64,000 nucleotides of DNA. Source: Reticulascus tulasneorum (lineage: Eukaryota > Ascomycota > Sordariomycetes > Glomerellales > Reticulascaceae). The DNA lies in contig LSAX01000010.1 in NCBI GenBank assembly GCA_001557505.1, positions 744,001 through 808,000 on the forward strand. Reading direction: 5' to 3'. Of the stretch, positions 1 to 12,326 are shown piece by piece. Each line of letters begins with the position of its first letter. Position 1 is the first letter of the stretch. Made by a program: the position numbers and the translations under genes. The notes under the pieces were generated by a model. It did no database searches and was not told the origin of the DNA. It saw only the letters and a list, made by a program, of their open reading frames with translations.

Positions 1-2216
1 CGCACCACCTTGATCGCATCCCATTCCTTCGGCAGCTGAGGTCGGATGCGTAGGCCCTCTGCATCACCTCGCAGCCCGCAGAGACCCTCGATGAAGCAGC
101 GGTATGCCCATGACACAGTCCCGGTGTTGAACAGCTGACTAGAGCGGCCGGCGGTTCGGGGATACTCCTTCCACGCCCCACGGTAGTAGTTGGGGATGAA
201 TATCGGGAGCTGGCCGCGCTGGAGATAATCCTCCTTACTCGGGCCTGGCAGCATCTGCCGCAGTAGCTTGTATGCGCGATCACTTTCTCCCACAGTGTAC
301 AAGCTGTAAATGTAAAAAACGCCGGCATGGTTGTATACTGATGCATTTTCCCCGTTGCCGGGGAACTTCTGGGTAACGCGACCAACATCATCGCGCATGC
401 GACTGTATGGCGGACCAAACATGGCTACGCCAAATGGTGTATCGAGCTGGTCTTCGACCGCAGCCATCATTTTGATGCGCTGCTCTTCACTCGCTGCGCC
501 ACCTAGGATAGACCATGCCTGTGGATTAAGCCAGATGCGACCTTCGTGGTCCTTCTTCACACCGAAGATGACGTTGTCATCTGTGATGCCGCGGGCGAAC
601 CAGTCGCCATCCCAGAGGTGCTTGTTGGCAGCGGCATTAACTTCCCGCGCTCCCGCACGGTACTTCTCCGCTACTGCCATCTCGCCCTGCTGCTCGCAGA
701 CGGTCGCCCAAAGGTTGAGCGCGTATCCAGTAGCAACCGTAAGCCAGCCAGAAACACCCTTGCCCTTGTAGCCGACCATGTTCATCGGGTCGCACCAATC
801 ACCCTGGGCGATATAGCTGAGGCCACGCCCGTCACGCTTCGACAGCAGCCAGTCCATGGCGCGGCTGAATCGCTCGAAAACGGTATATGTGTCCCCGTGC
901 ACGCCGCGGACTTTCTCCTGCAAGAGGGCGTAGTCGGCGGTTTCCGACAGATATACCTCTAGAGCTACCGGCAGCCAAACGCAATGATCAGTATGGGGAA
1001 TCTGGTTGACATATTTCAACTCCGCGCCCTTGACCAGCAGAATTCCATCCGGCATGCCGCCGTCTGAGTTTTGCTGAGAAACGGCAGTGAGCAAGGCCTT
1101 CCGCGTGACCTCGGACTTGATGTAGCTCATGCCCATGTTGTCTTGCATGTAGTTGCGAGTTTGCGGATCGGTCGTAAGACGATTTACGTCGCCATGGTAG
1201 TACGTCTGTCGCGGCATCCAGTTGTTGACGAAGTTATCGAGGTGTTTGTCTGGTGTTTGAATCTGCAGGCATCCAGTGCCGCGCTCAATATATGCCGCAT
1301 ATTCTCTGGCGGACTTGACGAATCCATCCTTGCTCAGATACTTGCTCCTCATGGATCGAATCTCTGCATCGTCCAGGGCTGGTCCAAAAAGAAAACGGTA
1401 TTGTCGTTGCTCCCCTGGCTTCAGCGTCACGCGATATTGCACGGCCGCGGTCGGTGTTTCGTAGCGAGCGTCGCCGCCTGCCAGCCTGGGCTCCTGCACC
1501 GCGGACGGGTTGTGTAGGCCGCCTTCACCCTCAAACGCCTGCTGGTTAGCCTCCCACGCATCGGGCAGCGTCTCGCAAAGAAAATAAGTTTTATCTTTCA
1601 GGGTCTTGTTCTTGAAGTAATCTTCAGTCTTTTGGTACGGCGTGATGCTGTTGCCAACAATGGCGCCAAGATCCGGCCGCCATTCTCCCGACTGATTCAT
1701 CCACGACATGTACCCAATCGGAAAATAGGGATAGATGCTGACCTTCCTGGGACGGCCGGAGAGATTTGTCACATTGATACTCCACAATTCGGTCACATCG
1801 TGTGTTGGCAGGCCTAACCTCATGTCGACCCTGAGGCCCAGATGCTCGACGGTCCAGGCGATGTCACTCTTGCCGACGGAAAAGACGAAGCGATCAAGGG
1901 GCGCCCGCACAGGCTCATAGGGTGCAGAGAAGAGCCCACCAGTCTCCTCATCTTTGATGTAGACGAAGCGGCCCGGGTGGTGTGCGTAGTAGTTCTGCTC
2001 CGGCTGCATAAAAGTCTTGGCCTCCAAATTTGGGGCATGCGCGTACTTGGCCGGCTCAGGCTGCATGAATTGCGCGGTAGCATAACCGCGGCAGGTCATC
2101 TGTATCATCATCTTCTGATTCCAGAGGAACCCGCCGGCTTTCGGCATGGCGGTCGGACTGGTGAGGTTGTAGTGGTCACCATCCTCGCTCGCACCCAGCA
2201 TGGTACTGTATAACAT
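1..2216 (-). CDS. GH94 cellobionic acid phosphorylase-like enzyme, C-terminus cut by window edge
   Basis: One open frame runs on the minus strand from ATG 2216 off the left edge, giving 738 codons. The family is about 790 residues long, so roughly the last 50 are missing. It starts [20 protein letters not shown] and carries the GH94 signature GDWCDPMN, with the presumed general-acid Asp near residue 476. Near the end are [20 protein letters not shown] and [16 protein letters not shown], typical of the (alpha/alpha)6 barrel. GH94 enzymes phosphorolyse beta-linked disaccharides; fungal members of this type act on cellobionic acid made during oxidative cellulose breakdown. No signal peptide is seen, so a cytosolic role is likely. 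The start is uncertain: a good donor (GTGAGT, about 2309) and acceptors near 2250 lie upstream, so a short 5' exon could add residues ending NRANSPSDK. Substrate assignment is by family resemblance, not proven. Confidence 0.78.
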   Translation of the reverse strand, partial: MLYSTMLGASEDGDHYNLTSPTAMPKAGGFLWNQKMMIQMTCRGYATAQFMQPEPAKYAHAPNLEAKTFMQPEQNYYAHHPGRFVYIKDEETGGLFSAPYEPVRAPLDRFVFSVGKSDIAWTVEHLGLRVDMRLGLPTHDVTELWSINVTNLSGRPRKVSIYPYFPIGYMSWMNQSGEWRPDLGAIVGNSITPYQKTEDYFKNKTLKDKTYFLCETLPDAWEANQQAFEGEGGLHNPSAVQEPRLAGGDARYETPTAAVQYRVTLKPGEQRQYRFLFGPALDDAEIRSMRSKYLSKDGFVKSAREYAAYIERGTGCLQIQTPDKHLDNFVNNWMPRQTYYHGDVNRLTTDPQTRNYMQDNMGMSYIKSEVTRKALLTAVSQQNSDGGMPDGILLVKGAELKYVNQIPHTDHCVWLPVALEVYLSETADYALLQEKVRGVHGDTYTVFERFSRAMDWLLSKRDGRGLSYIAQGDWCDPMNMVGYKGKGVSGWLTVATGYALNLWATVCEQQGEMAVAEKYRAGAREVNAAANKHLWDGDWFARGITDDNVIFGVKKDHEGRIWLNPQAWSILGGAASEEQRIKMMAAVEDQLDTPFGVAMFGPPYSRMRDDVGRVTQKFPGNGENASVYNHAGVFYIYSLYTVGESDRAYKLLRQMLPGPSKEDYLQRGQLPIFIPNYYRGAWKEYPRTAGRSSQLFNTGTVSWAYRCFIEGLCGLRGDAEGLRIRPQLPKEWDAIKVV

Positions 2217-4240
2217 CTTGTCGGATGGCGAATTGGCCCTGTTTCTGAGGTAGAGAACATTGATGAGCTATGTTTCAGGCATTGCAATGGAGCCACTGTG
2301 CATTCCAGGGCCACTCACCTAATATACCACCACTTTGAGTTTGTTAGTCAGAACGGTGAGAGTGAGAATCTTCCGGGAGAATGCGCGGATAAAATGCTGC
2401 TTGGCTTGTTGGGAAAGCCAATCCCTCAGCAGGTCATCCACACTCCACACCGCCAGATCGGCATGGCCGCAGGGTCACGTGCGCCACCCTAAACTTAGGT
2501 GGCGGCTCGGCAGCTGACAAGGTGCCCCCTTTTTTTATTTTAATTATTAGCTTCTCGTAATGCCATCGTTCAACGAAAGCTCCGGTGGGATTCCGTTCGC
2601 CACATCCTGGTGAGTCGGTCAAGGTCGGCCAGGATACGGGGGGGTTGGGGGCGTAATTATTTAAAAGCCTCATTAGTCCCCCGTGTTACAATGGGCTGGC
2701 AAAAGCTGGCTGGTGTGCCAATTGATTTGAAATTCCCTCTCCCTCCATCGCCGCCGCCGCCTGCTTCGATGGCTGGCGGAGACTTGGGATCGGTGAGTGA
2801 GGGGGACCGAAGGATTCAATGCAATAACGAAGATGCTGCGTATCCCCAGATTCCGATATTTCAATCCGGGCACGTCCTTTGGCAGAAAACAAGTTATTCA
2901 TAGCCCGAAGTCGAAGGCAGCGGGGAGCGGGGAGCAGGATTATCGTGTCCGACAGCGAGGAATCGGACGATCGCTGCCCCCCATGCCATGTCGCACATCT
3001 CCACGCCAAACTCCCTAACGTGGCGCTTGCGGCCGCCAAGGATTGGCTTCGCGATTCAAAATCCCCACGAACTCCGCACCCACTAAACTGAGGATACCGT
3101 GGAGACGTGGGGTTTGCGGGTGGATCTTGCGAAGGACTGAGCTGCGACCGACTCTCAACTGCCCCCAGGTGACTTTCTTAGTAAGTCACGTGGAATCCCT
3201 TTGCTGTTGAGACGTGGGGGCCTCAATGCGTAACTTACTCGAAGGATCGGTGTGTGACCAAAGTCCCATTTGGCAGTTTCCTCCATCTCGCCAGGCATGG
3301 TGGTGCCACTGTCTGGCTGAACCTCTTGCAACTCCCTCCAGTGAGGGTACGTCCGCCAGACCACCAGTCCACGACACGTCCTCTGAACCGAAATCTGCCG
3401 CTGCCTGTTGTTTCCGTAGAGTCGACTGGGGGGGTTCTCTATGTCCCCCTCGAGGCCATGTCCCTGCCCAGGCAAGCTGTTTTGACGGGGATATGAGCGA
3501 TCGCAAAGGCCTGATGATGCATGCTAGAATGCAATGAGGGGTCCTAAATATAACCCTTCAATGAACCGACTTGGCGGGCAGTGATGTTGCTTGTGGTGGC
3601 GGTGAGGACACTTCCGTCGACCAACTTGTAGCCTCAGCTGGGGAATACCGGCGACTGGCTTTCCACAGACTCGATGCATTACCGGGGTGAGGTCATTGCC
3701 AAGATCCGGCTAAGAAACATCTGCCAGGTTGGTCAAGTAATTATCGGGTTGGGATTCATTGACTAGTGTCAAAGAACCGCTCCTTTAGCAAGAAAAATTA
3801 CTGTTGTCCACAAAGCAAAGAGTTCTCTGAACCTGGAGACAGAGCAAGCTACCAGGAGGTTGCAGATTCACAGTCGGAATGGGTCTTTGTAGCCCATTTC
3901 GGGCATCGCCGGCGGGGTCTCTTGAACGTGATAAGGCAACCTTGCAATTCATTCTTGTAATAAGTGTCAGTCACATTACTCTCATCTGCAAGAAGTCTTA
4001 CCTCTGCTGCACCCCCGCAGCGAAAGATCTTGGAATACTAATTCTTCCACAATCAAGCTGTCATTCACGAAAGATGACAACCTGTCACTAAAGCTTGTTT
4101 GTCTCCTAACTATCTACCATCATCTCGGCCTTACGAGGATTTGGGCAAGCATGAAAGACCAGTGCCTAGATCTTGCGAAGTAACTTGGTCCAGGTCTTTA
4201 AATCTAATCAACTATGCCACACTCGTAATTCAATGGCTTT
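2217..4240. other. Intergenic region, no convincing gene
   Basis: This region lies between the 5' end of the GH94 gene and the 3' end of subtilase A. Short open frames here (for example 3186-3506 minus and 3214-3537 plus) overlap on opposite strands, lack splice logic and match no family I recognise. The first ~600 bases presumably hold the GH94 promoter. The strand opposite ATG 2216 also contains an open stretch (about 2310-2460, minus) ending at a good GTGAGT donor, which might be a 5' exon or UTR. Confidence 0.6.
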
Positions 4241-7200
4241 TTACAAAGGAAGCACAGTAAATGGGCTCGAAAATACGTCCCAGTTATCCGCGTGCGTTGG
4301 ATCCGCGAACGGAACCATGGCAGCAAAGCGCATCCTAGTCAACGTCAGCATGAACAAACCACACACTGACTCCGTATTCCACGGAAATCAGACTTACACG
4401 TATTCGCCAGGGGCAATCATAGACCCATTACTGAGTGGACCAAACCACCAGTACACGCCGTCAGCTACATCGACGGAGAAGCGCGGCAGATCTAGCAATG
4501 GGAACGATACGGTATTGTTCTCAAGGTAGCCGTAGAGGTCGGGGTCGAATACATCAACCTGGCCGGAGAACTCCCACGTTGCAACAGATCCTACGTAGCT
4601 GTTTTGTCCAACCACGGGCGGATATGCCCAATTTCGCTCTTTCCAGCCAACTTCAAAGATCTTGGTCAAGTCAGCATGGAATTTCAACAGCGAGTCGATG
4701 AAATAACTAGAGAAATGGAAGTACTTACATCCCATCGGAGCTGCCGCGTGGCCCACAAGGTACGGGCGTACATCCGAGGAAAGTCCTGGGATTCGACAGA
4801 TAGGTCGAATGAAAAGCTTCATGCATATCAGCGATCATGTCTTGCACGAGAGATCAGTGTGAGCTTACCTTGGCTTTTGGAGAATGCTAACTGGATCGAG
4901 ACCAGTTGTACAATACGGATAGGACTCTGGGAATTGTGTCTTGAAAGTCTCTTTCAGATCAGATGCAAGCCCTGCAGCGAAACGTTAGATCCGCATGCAC
5001 GAAACCCGGAAGACCATGTACAAACCCAGATAAGGTACAGATAGTTGTTCACCAAGACTTGATGTGATGATAACCTTGCCGCCGTACAGGGGAAGAGTCC
5101 CCTCTCCCTCTGGGTATGAGAAGCTAAATCTGCACAATGTAAGGATTTGATACAAGCGAGTCTCTGTGGGCATTTACTTAGCAGTCTTTGTAGCCCCGGA
5201 AGCAATTTTGAATGTCCCCGAAGGCAGTGAAACTGTTGGTGCCATTTTGACTGGGGCTCCAAGTTCAAAGAGGGATCTGGGTCTAGGCGTGCCGTCCACA
5301 GCAGAATCGTAGGGATACCAGACATCCCAACCGGCGGCGTCCTCAATGCTGAAACTGTAAGTGACTGTCCCAGGACCGTTATTCGTAATATCAACCGAGT
5401 GGTATCGCTCAAAGTGACGGGTATCGTTGAGCTCAAATTTGGCATATGAGAGCGAAGAGGTGTAGTTCAACACTTTGTATCCATTCACCATTCCAGTGCC
5501 GACCTGAGCTGGAGGGGCGGTAAACCCGTAATCCGTGTCAGACTGGCCGTCGTTCCAAGGGAGAGAGCCTCCACTCGAAATAATCCTCATGGTCAAGTCC
5601 GTAGCGTTGAAGTTTGGGTTCGTCTTCCGGCCTCCAAATTTGCCGATATATAACGCTGCAACACCAGCAACATATGGCGTCGCCATAGATGTCCCGCTCA
5701 GAACGGCGTAGGTGTCAAATGGGTATGTACTGAAAATGTCACCTCCTGGTGCCGCGATGTCCGGCTTGATGGCCAGGTCATTCGAAGCACCCCAGCTGGT
5801 GAAGTAATTTGCTACGCCGCCTAGTCCGTTGGGGAATCCGACCCAATTTTCGGATACAGGAAGGGTGAAATCCGCAGTGATGTTTCCGCCGGCGGCGAAA
5901 GTCTCAATCATGGCTTTACCTGTGTGGGCTTCAAGAATGCCGGCGAAATTTCCGATTCTCGACAGGTCGGGTACGGTGCCTGAGACCTCAGTGCCTTCAT
6001 AGTAGAATAGCTGAATACGACCGTTGAAAGCTTCGAGATTGGTCTGCTGCGTCCGGACGTCGCATCCGCCAAGGCGCGTCAGAGTAACCATACCCGTCAA
6101 ATCTGGTGTATCTGCCGGCAACGGATCACATGCGTCGCCGACAACATTCGGGTCGAGAGAAGTTGGGTATATCGGACCGCTGTAGATTCCAGGAATCGGA
6201 TTGAAACGATATAAATACCCAATTTTCGTGGCGTTGGACTGTCCGTCCAGATTGAAAGTTGCCTCGAACACGTTCACAGCTACAGTGTCCGCCTCCACCG
6301 AGGCGACCCCGAGGACTTTGGAGCCTGAGGGGCCGCTGGAGCCAAAGAATGGACCCTCGACTCCGTTATTGCCGTTTGCGATTGTCACAACAATGCCTTG
6401 ATCGGCTATGCGTGAGGCGATGGTCCCCCAGGCATCGGTCGACCACCCACCAGGCCCCCCAACGCTGCAGGTGATGATGTCAACCTGTATAGTTGTGAGA
6501 CATGGCAAACAAAATGAACTGTGTTAAAAGTACTTACTCCCGCATCATAGGCCATGAGAAATCCGTCTATCAGCGTATCTTCGTCAGTCCCGTCCTATAA
6601 TTGCAGTCAGTGGAGGCTCGAAGCAGCTACAGAGCGTATAGCCTACGATGTTGGTGAAAACTTTGTATATCATAATCGTTGCTTCTGGGGCCACGCCGAT
6701 GAACCTATTCTCTCATTAGGATGAGTTGTCCTGTTCATGTATACTGGTGTAGGCTAACCTATCATCTCCAGTGTTGCCAATAATAATGCCAGTCACATGT
6801 GTTCCATGTCCCAGCATATCATCCGGGTCGTCGTCCGGGACCTTGTCACATCCAAGTGATGGCCAGCCTAGAAATATATTCGTTAGATTGGAACGTCATA
6901 GAACAATAGCGCTTTAAGGCAATCTTACACCCATCCCCGACAAGGTCATAACCCCCGGCAATCTTACAGCCAGGGCCAATGCAGCCACCAAGTGCCGGAT
7001 GCGTGTACTGAACCCCTGTGTCAACCACTGCAATAACAGCGCCTTTTCCATATATTCCCTGGGCATGAAGCTTGTCGACACCTGTCATCCCATGAACCGA
7101 GTAGTTGGCAGAGGCAGCATCGTCACTAAACGAAGCCAACGGCACAGTGGGTCCAAGCTTGATCTTTTTGGATGGCCAAACCTGAGACACCGATGCCAAG

Positions 7201-7546
7201 GCTTGCAGCGAGTCAATGTTCTCTTTTGAAGACTCGACACTCAAACCTGAGAACACATCGGAGCTGAAGACCTTGAGAATGTTGATACCAGTCCTGGCTA
7301 AAATCTCGGCTTCAAGAAACGCAGAATCTGAGCCCTGTTAAATTGGTCAGTTTGCTATTCTAAATGAGTGCCTTCGTAAGTGAAACTCTCGAATGATGTG
7401 GCACTTACAGGTGCCAGTTCAATAATATATCTCTTTGGTTCAGTGGCCGTATTATTCGCAGCTGATCCAGGAACCTCTTGACGTCGATGGACGGCTAGAC
7501 CGGTGCCAACGGTCGATAAGGCAACAATAATTCTTGTGAGATGCAT
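4241..7546 (-). CDS. Secreted subtilisin-like serine protease (S8 family, PA-domain type), subtilase A
   Basis: This is a multi-exon gene of about 900 residues. Exon 1 begins MHLTRIIVALSTVGTGLAVH, a signal peptide. The propeptide follows, then the catalytic Asp in AVIAVVDTGVQYTHP (about 7030), His in MLGHGTHVTGI (about 6810) and Ser in SGTSMATPYVAGVAALY (about 5680). A PA-like insert precedes the Ser, and an Fn3-like beta-rich C-terminal region follows it. Splicing by eye gives a last exon ending ...HADNWDVFSSPFTVLPL and stop at 4241, with donors GTAAGT at 4728, 4999-type spacing and GTAAGT at 4396. The triad is complete, so the enzyme is probably active outside the cell as an endoprotease for nutrition or host-protein breakdown. 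Its exon pattern and C-terminus match subtilase B at 47965-51315, showing common ancestry. Exact exon borders in the 6500-6900 stretch are approximate. Confidence 0.9.
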
Positions 7547-9467
7547 GTTTCAGAACATTCGTATACGAAGAGCCAAGCTTGGATGTCTAAACAAAAGTCC
7601 GAAAAGTCTTGGCGAAGCAGCAACTGGTAGTAATATAGATAATCTGTTTCGGAAACTTTGATGACATTGATCGTATGCGCCTTACTGTCTCCGGCAGCTG
7701 GGAAGCCATCCCTGAGATTCATCGTGAGTTTGGTGAAGATCTTGAATGACACTATCAAGAAGCGGAGAGGGAGCACCGAGTAGCCTTAAAATTCTTTATC
7801 TTGTTATACCTGCCTAACAGGTACAGTTGAAAGATAAGACAATGTTTCTGCGATAACTTTATTCTGCAGAAACGTAGTCTATAGGATCTCATTATGATAG
7901 AATAGCCGGATTTAAGCATTCTGGGGTTGTTTACTAGGCAATGATCAATACGCCCGTGACAAGGCTAGACCACTGGGGGTGTTAGCTGCATGAGACCCGC
8001 AATATACAGCTGACATGCAACATTTGCTCTGTTCCTGAGTAAACTAAAACTCCACTTAAAACATAATGGCAGGCTATATTTAGAAAGGATTCAACCATAA
8101 TTTCCCATTTGACAGCCTTTTAGGGATTGTAGATGGTGAGCTATTTAAGTCTTGTTACGTGTTTTTGCGTATGCCGAAGACCCGATATCTGGGGAAGGAT
8201 TAAGATCCTAGTGAGAACTTGATTGGGAAAATTGGGAAGTGGTTGACCTAGTGCCAGACCGGAAGAGGAAGCTCGGTGGGCACCGAGAGAGGCCCGTGGC
8301 CGGCAACTCGGCACGCCTTATGCTATTCTTGTCTTTCTTGCACCGGCATCTCGGGTCTCGGATCTTGATGTTGAGTGATCAAGTTCCGACCACCGAACTT
8401 TGATAGTGTGATATTCCGTTGATCACTTGGCTCACCATATAATATAAGAGTGAACAACCCAGAAGAAAACAACTCAACTGCCGCGGTAGGAGATTGATGA
8501 TCATTCTACGCTTCGTTGGAATTCACTTCTCAGTGTCAACGGAGACGAGTGCAACAATCTTTGGACAAGTGTATGGGTGTGCGTTGGCGTTGCCTAGTCT
8601 AGACTACTTTATGTCTCGAGTGTTTCCTTGACAGTAGAGGCGAAGCATGTAGCTTGAGCACGACAATCAGCAGTGGTACTAGGCTGAAACTTGGTTGTAT
8701 TGCTGCACAAATTCTTTCATTAAAGAATTTGTGCTTTCCAGCTCATTCTGTTTCGCAGACGTTTCGTGTGCAAACCTAAATCCTCCTTACTGGAGCGGCC
8801 CGGAGAGCAGCTGAGCCGCTGCTGGAGAAAAGTTCAATTTCCCCAGCAAACTAATGAAATAAGTTGCAGACTTCAATCTGTGTGTGGTTAGAAATCAGGA
8901 ACGATAAATAAGCAGAGTATCTTGCTGAAGAGCTACGACATTTTTCAGTGTCTGGTTGCTGGGTTCCAGACTCGAATCACTTCCGACAAGCTGCAGGAAT
9001 AGCTAACAGGATAGCATTGGCATTCAAAACTTTGGAATTACGAAGTACATAGTTCTCTCACACAGAAAATGGCCGGACGCATAGTCAAGCGGTTGTTCGC
9101 CGCAGGTTTGTAGTTCTTCGGATTTGACATTTGTTTGGTTGGTGGTCAGCTGCTTATTTACCCCATAGTTTAGCACTGACGGTTACATAACCCCACAAAA
9201 TGCCACGGAAGACACGAATATATCCGAGTGAAGACGGTGCTTCTATGAGTACTGAGGAGGGGAAATAAATTTTGTAGTCTATGTAGTTGATCTATGTAGT
9301 TGACATCGTTAGTCTCTTGCTTTCGCGGATTCTCATGACCCGTAGCGCCTCAATGAATTCTATCTTCACAGAGAGTAGGCGCATTTATTCCTCCGAAAGA
9401 CAGTGGGGTGTGCACATATGGTTGTTTTTATGAGCTCTGAATCATTCGCTGCGAGCAGTGTAGATCT
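7547..9467. other. Intergenic region, no convincing gene
   Basis: AT-leaning sequence between the divergent promoter side of subtilase A and the 3' end of the small secreted protein gene. No open frame above 60 codons occurs between about 7780 and 9467 on either strand. A 13-bp tandem duplication lies at 9278-9303. The first few hundred bases upstream of 7546 should hold the subtilase A promoter. Confidence 0.6.
9278..9303. repeat. 13-bp perfect tandem repeat (TCTATGTAGTTGA x2)
   Basis: Two head-to-tail copies of TCTATGTAGTTGA with no spacer. It is probably a simple replication-slippage duplication, since no gene or site around it explains it. Confidence 0.8.
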
Positions 9468-10036
9468 TTAAGAAAGGCAGTAGAAAGCAGTGCCACACGA
9501 GCCTTGCAGAATGTGATTGTCGTCCTTGTAGCATGTAAAAGTGCGGTAGCCATTTGAAGCGGATCTAATTACATCCGAGTTAGTATTTGGGAATCCGCAG
9601 AAGCAAACATGGAGAAGAGAGATATGTACCCAGCGTATTTGCCAACGGATAGTGACTGAGCGCCTGCAATAATCTTGGCCGTGAAGGTTACTCCAGATGA
9701 GAACTTGCATGTCCTCGTCTTGCCGTCCCAAATGCCCCAGTTCGTACCTGCTGGGTTGCAAACATCCGTAGGTGACCATCCCGGCTGTGCATTTGAATCG
9801 TCGTTATAGTACTTTGAGTACCCACGTTAGTATAACATAGATACATTGGAGGTGGATGTCTCTCGGGTTCTGTTCACGTAAAAGGTCTGGAAAGATCCAC
9901 CGTTGCCAAAACAGTTCATCAGGTGAACGCTCTCTCCGCCGCGCTTAACCACGTGTGCTTCTGGCTCGGGAATAGGACTACCCATGACGAAGAAGGGGAG
10001 TAGAGACAAAATGATGGAAGAAGTTTGGAGCTTCAT
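9468..10036 (-). CDS. Small cysteine-rich secreted protein with Kex2 propeptide site
   Basis: Three exons (10036-9878, 9811-9630, 9564-9468) sum to 438 nt and code for 145 residues. Both introns (66 and 65 nt) have TACTAAC branch points. The product starts MKLQTSSIILSLLPFFVMGS, a clear signal peptide. A short propeptide follows and ends in Lys-Arg at residues 31-32, the classic Kex2 cleavage site. The predicted mature chain (33-145) has six cysteines at 42, 71, 88, 125, 137 and 143, enough for three disulfides. I do not recognise a family. Size, secretion and cysteine content fit an effector or antimicrobial-type peptide, but that is inference. An upstream in-frame ATG at 10126 would bury the signal peptide, so 10036 is preferred. 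Confidence 0.82.
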
Positions 10037-12326
10037 TTTTGTAGTCTTGTTTGGAATGAGATGGGATAAAGCGTGAAAGAACAGTTGCTGAATGATAACC
10101 TGATGAAGGACTGTGTTCATAGCCAAAACATATTGGCCGCTACTCTGAATATATACCCCTATAGTTACACCATTTGAGGTTTGCGCGGAATGTCTTGAAG
10201 CAGCTCTTCAGCGGGCCTCCGACATCCATGTTACGGGATATTTGTCAGTCGCATGTCTATTTTCTACCATGTGTCGAAAATAAGTCAACGGCGGAATAAT
10301 CCCACTTACATGAGCATGAGGTGGCGCTCGCCTCTCTGCTCGGCTTCCATTGAGGCCGTCATGCCTGCCCAACGCGGCTCGTCAACGTGCCCACTTTTGC
10401 TTATTAAATAGCGCACAATATCCTTTAGCAGCATAAATATGTATTAGGCAGACTGGTCGCCACTCGAGAAGCATATCCGACCTTAATTAGGCCGTAAGAC
10501 TGATGCTGACAGAGAACGACGACTGGCAACTTACCCCCAGTGACACCAGTAATTAGCCAGAAAACGTGTGCCAGTGATAGGTATTCCGCAACCAGCGGGG
10601 TAAGTGCTATAAGCACTAACAAAATGTTCCATTAGACGACGGTCACAGGCCTGTTTACGAAACAATAAGCTGTCTAGTTGGCATACCATTGTTGCATTTT
10701 CAAGCTTATTGACAGACGCCAAGAAATTGTTGAATATTACCAATACCGAAGCGTGGCATTCGGTCGACGAAGATGGACTTTGCACCTCCACGTGGTGTCG
10801 CCTGGGAACCTGATTCATCTATTGAATTTCAGAGCCAGCGCAGAGACTGAGTAGCAACAGCCATACGACCATTCCTTGTTCCTTAAGATCTTCAGTCTGG
10901 CCTATAATCTGGTAAGGATGAAAAATTTTCACAGCTTCTTGGTCAGTGCGCCAGCTATGCCACCATTTGAAGGTAAAAGGTAATATAATTAACAGGATTT
11001 TACGCGTATTTGCATGGATCTCGTGTAATACCTATATTCTAAAGAGCTATCGAACATAAGATTACCGATAAATAGGAGTGGAGGTAGAGAGTCTAGTAGC
11101 CGAAAGTAACGTCCGAGCCCCGATAAACAGTTAGTGGTGCTGCTATTAACCTAGGCGTGATTCGATCCCCGTTCTCTTTGGCTTGACTGGAGGATAGGTT
11201 AATAGATTATAGTCACGTTGCTCGTTCTACTGTAATAGATGGATCATAAGCAGCAAATATAGAATCTTACCAGAGAGAACCATGACAGTTCGACTAGAGA
11301 GTGGCGGTATCGAAACTCCGGAGAGCGGAGCCAAACATTCAGACTCTTGTCGGGAACTACATAAACCCCTATGATCAACCTACTTGTGTTGTCAAATCGC
11401 AGCGTCAGTGAGCCCAAGGAAAGGTCAATCGAGTATCGAGGCTAGCACCGCCCAGGAAGATAAAATCATCGTAGCATCAACCTTTTCAACTTTTTGACAG
11501 CTTCAAGTAGAATAGGAACTTCGCCTGCTGTTGTGCGAGCGAGTTCGCATTATTTTGGTGGTGATTGCGTCATCTGGCGACCTGACTATGGAAACAAACC
11601 CACTAGCTGAAGATGAGGAGGTCGAACTACCAAGGGTTTGATTGGCTATTCCAATGCAAGCTGTCCAGCTACACTGTATTCCGAACGCCTCAGAGTCTAT
11701 GCAAGTCATTCGTATTCATTAAAACGACGAAGAGATACACATTTTTAGAAGTGGCACTTCAAGGTTACCAAATCCATTTTCTGCTGCTTCTTACGTCTTG
11801 GATCCCAAATTCTAGCCCTTAAGTTGGAACTTTACCGAAGCTTCTCTAAAGATGGGAGGGTTCAATTCAGCTTTCTCGGCTAAGGAATAACCTCGTCTGA
11901 ATTCCCTCAAACAGGCGGGGACTCAAAAAGTAGCCTCTGTCTGTCGAAGTTTCTCCCCAGAAGAGCAAGTTATTTAAGCTTCCCCGCGTGAAGAATAACC
12001 TCGTCAGGTTTAAAGCGCATTCTAGAGTTCAAACCTCCCCAACCAAACCCACAGAAGCTAGCGGGAAGTATCTCGGTTACAGAAATAGGTTATCAAATAG
12101 CGACCCATTATGCAAATGAAATCTTTATCGCCTGTGGCAGATAGCTCAATTTGATAGACAGCGGAAATTCTCAGGCTTTTTCTTTGACCCGCCTTTGGAG
12201 AATGCTCGTCGCATCTTGCAATGTTCAAGTAGACGCATAGCGCAGGGGTGCTACACGCCATTCGCATACGACAGGAGGAAGATCTGCGGGAACTCTGTGC
12301 CAGGTGCGGACAAGATCGATGAGATG
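10037..12326. other. Intergenic region with only short unrecognised frames
   Basis: On the minus strand, frames at 10531-10818 and 10425-10622 overlap. The latter has a hydrophobic run (LVAEYLSLAHVFWLITGVTG) followed by a GTAAGT donor near 10534, so a decayed or tiny membrane-protein exon is possible. No start, partner exon or family could be identified. The rest (10900-12326) holds nothing I can support. Confidence 0.45.

Noticed and set aside
331..2213. Several plus-strand frames over the GH94 gene
   Set aside because: Antisense shadows of a continuous 738-codon minus-strand frame with clear GH94 motifs.
3186..3537. Opposite-strand frames of about 106 codons each
   Set aside because: No domain, signal peptide or splice partner; overlapping frames on both strands suggest chance.
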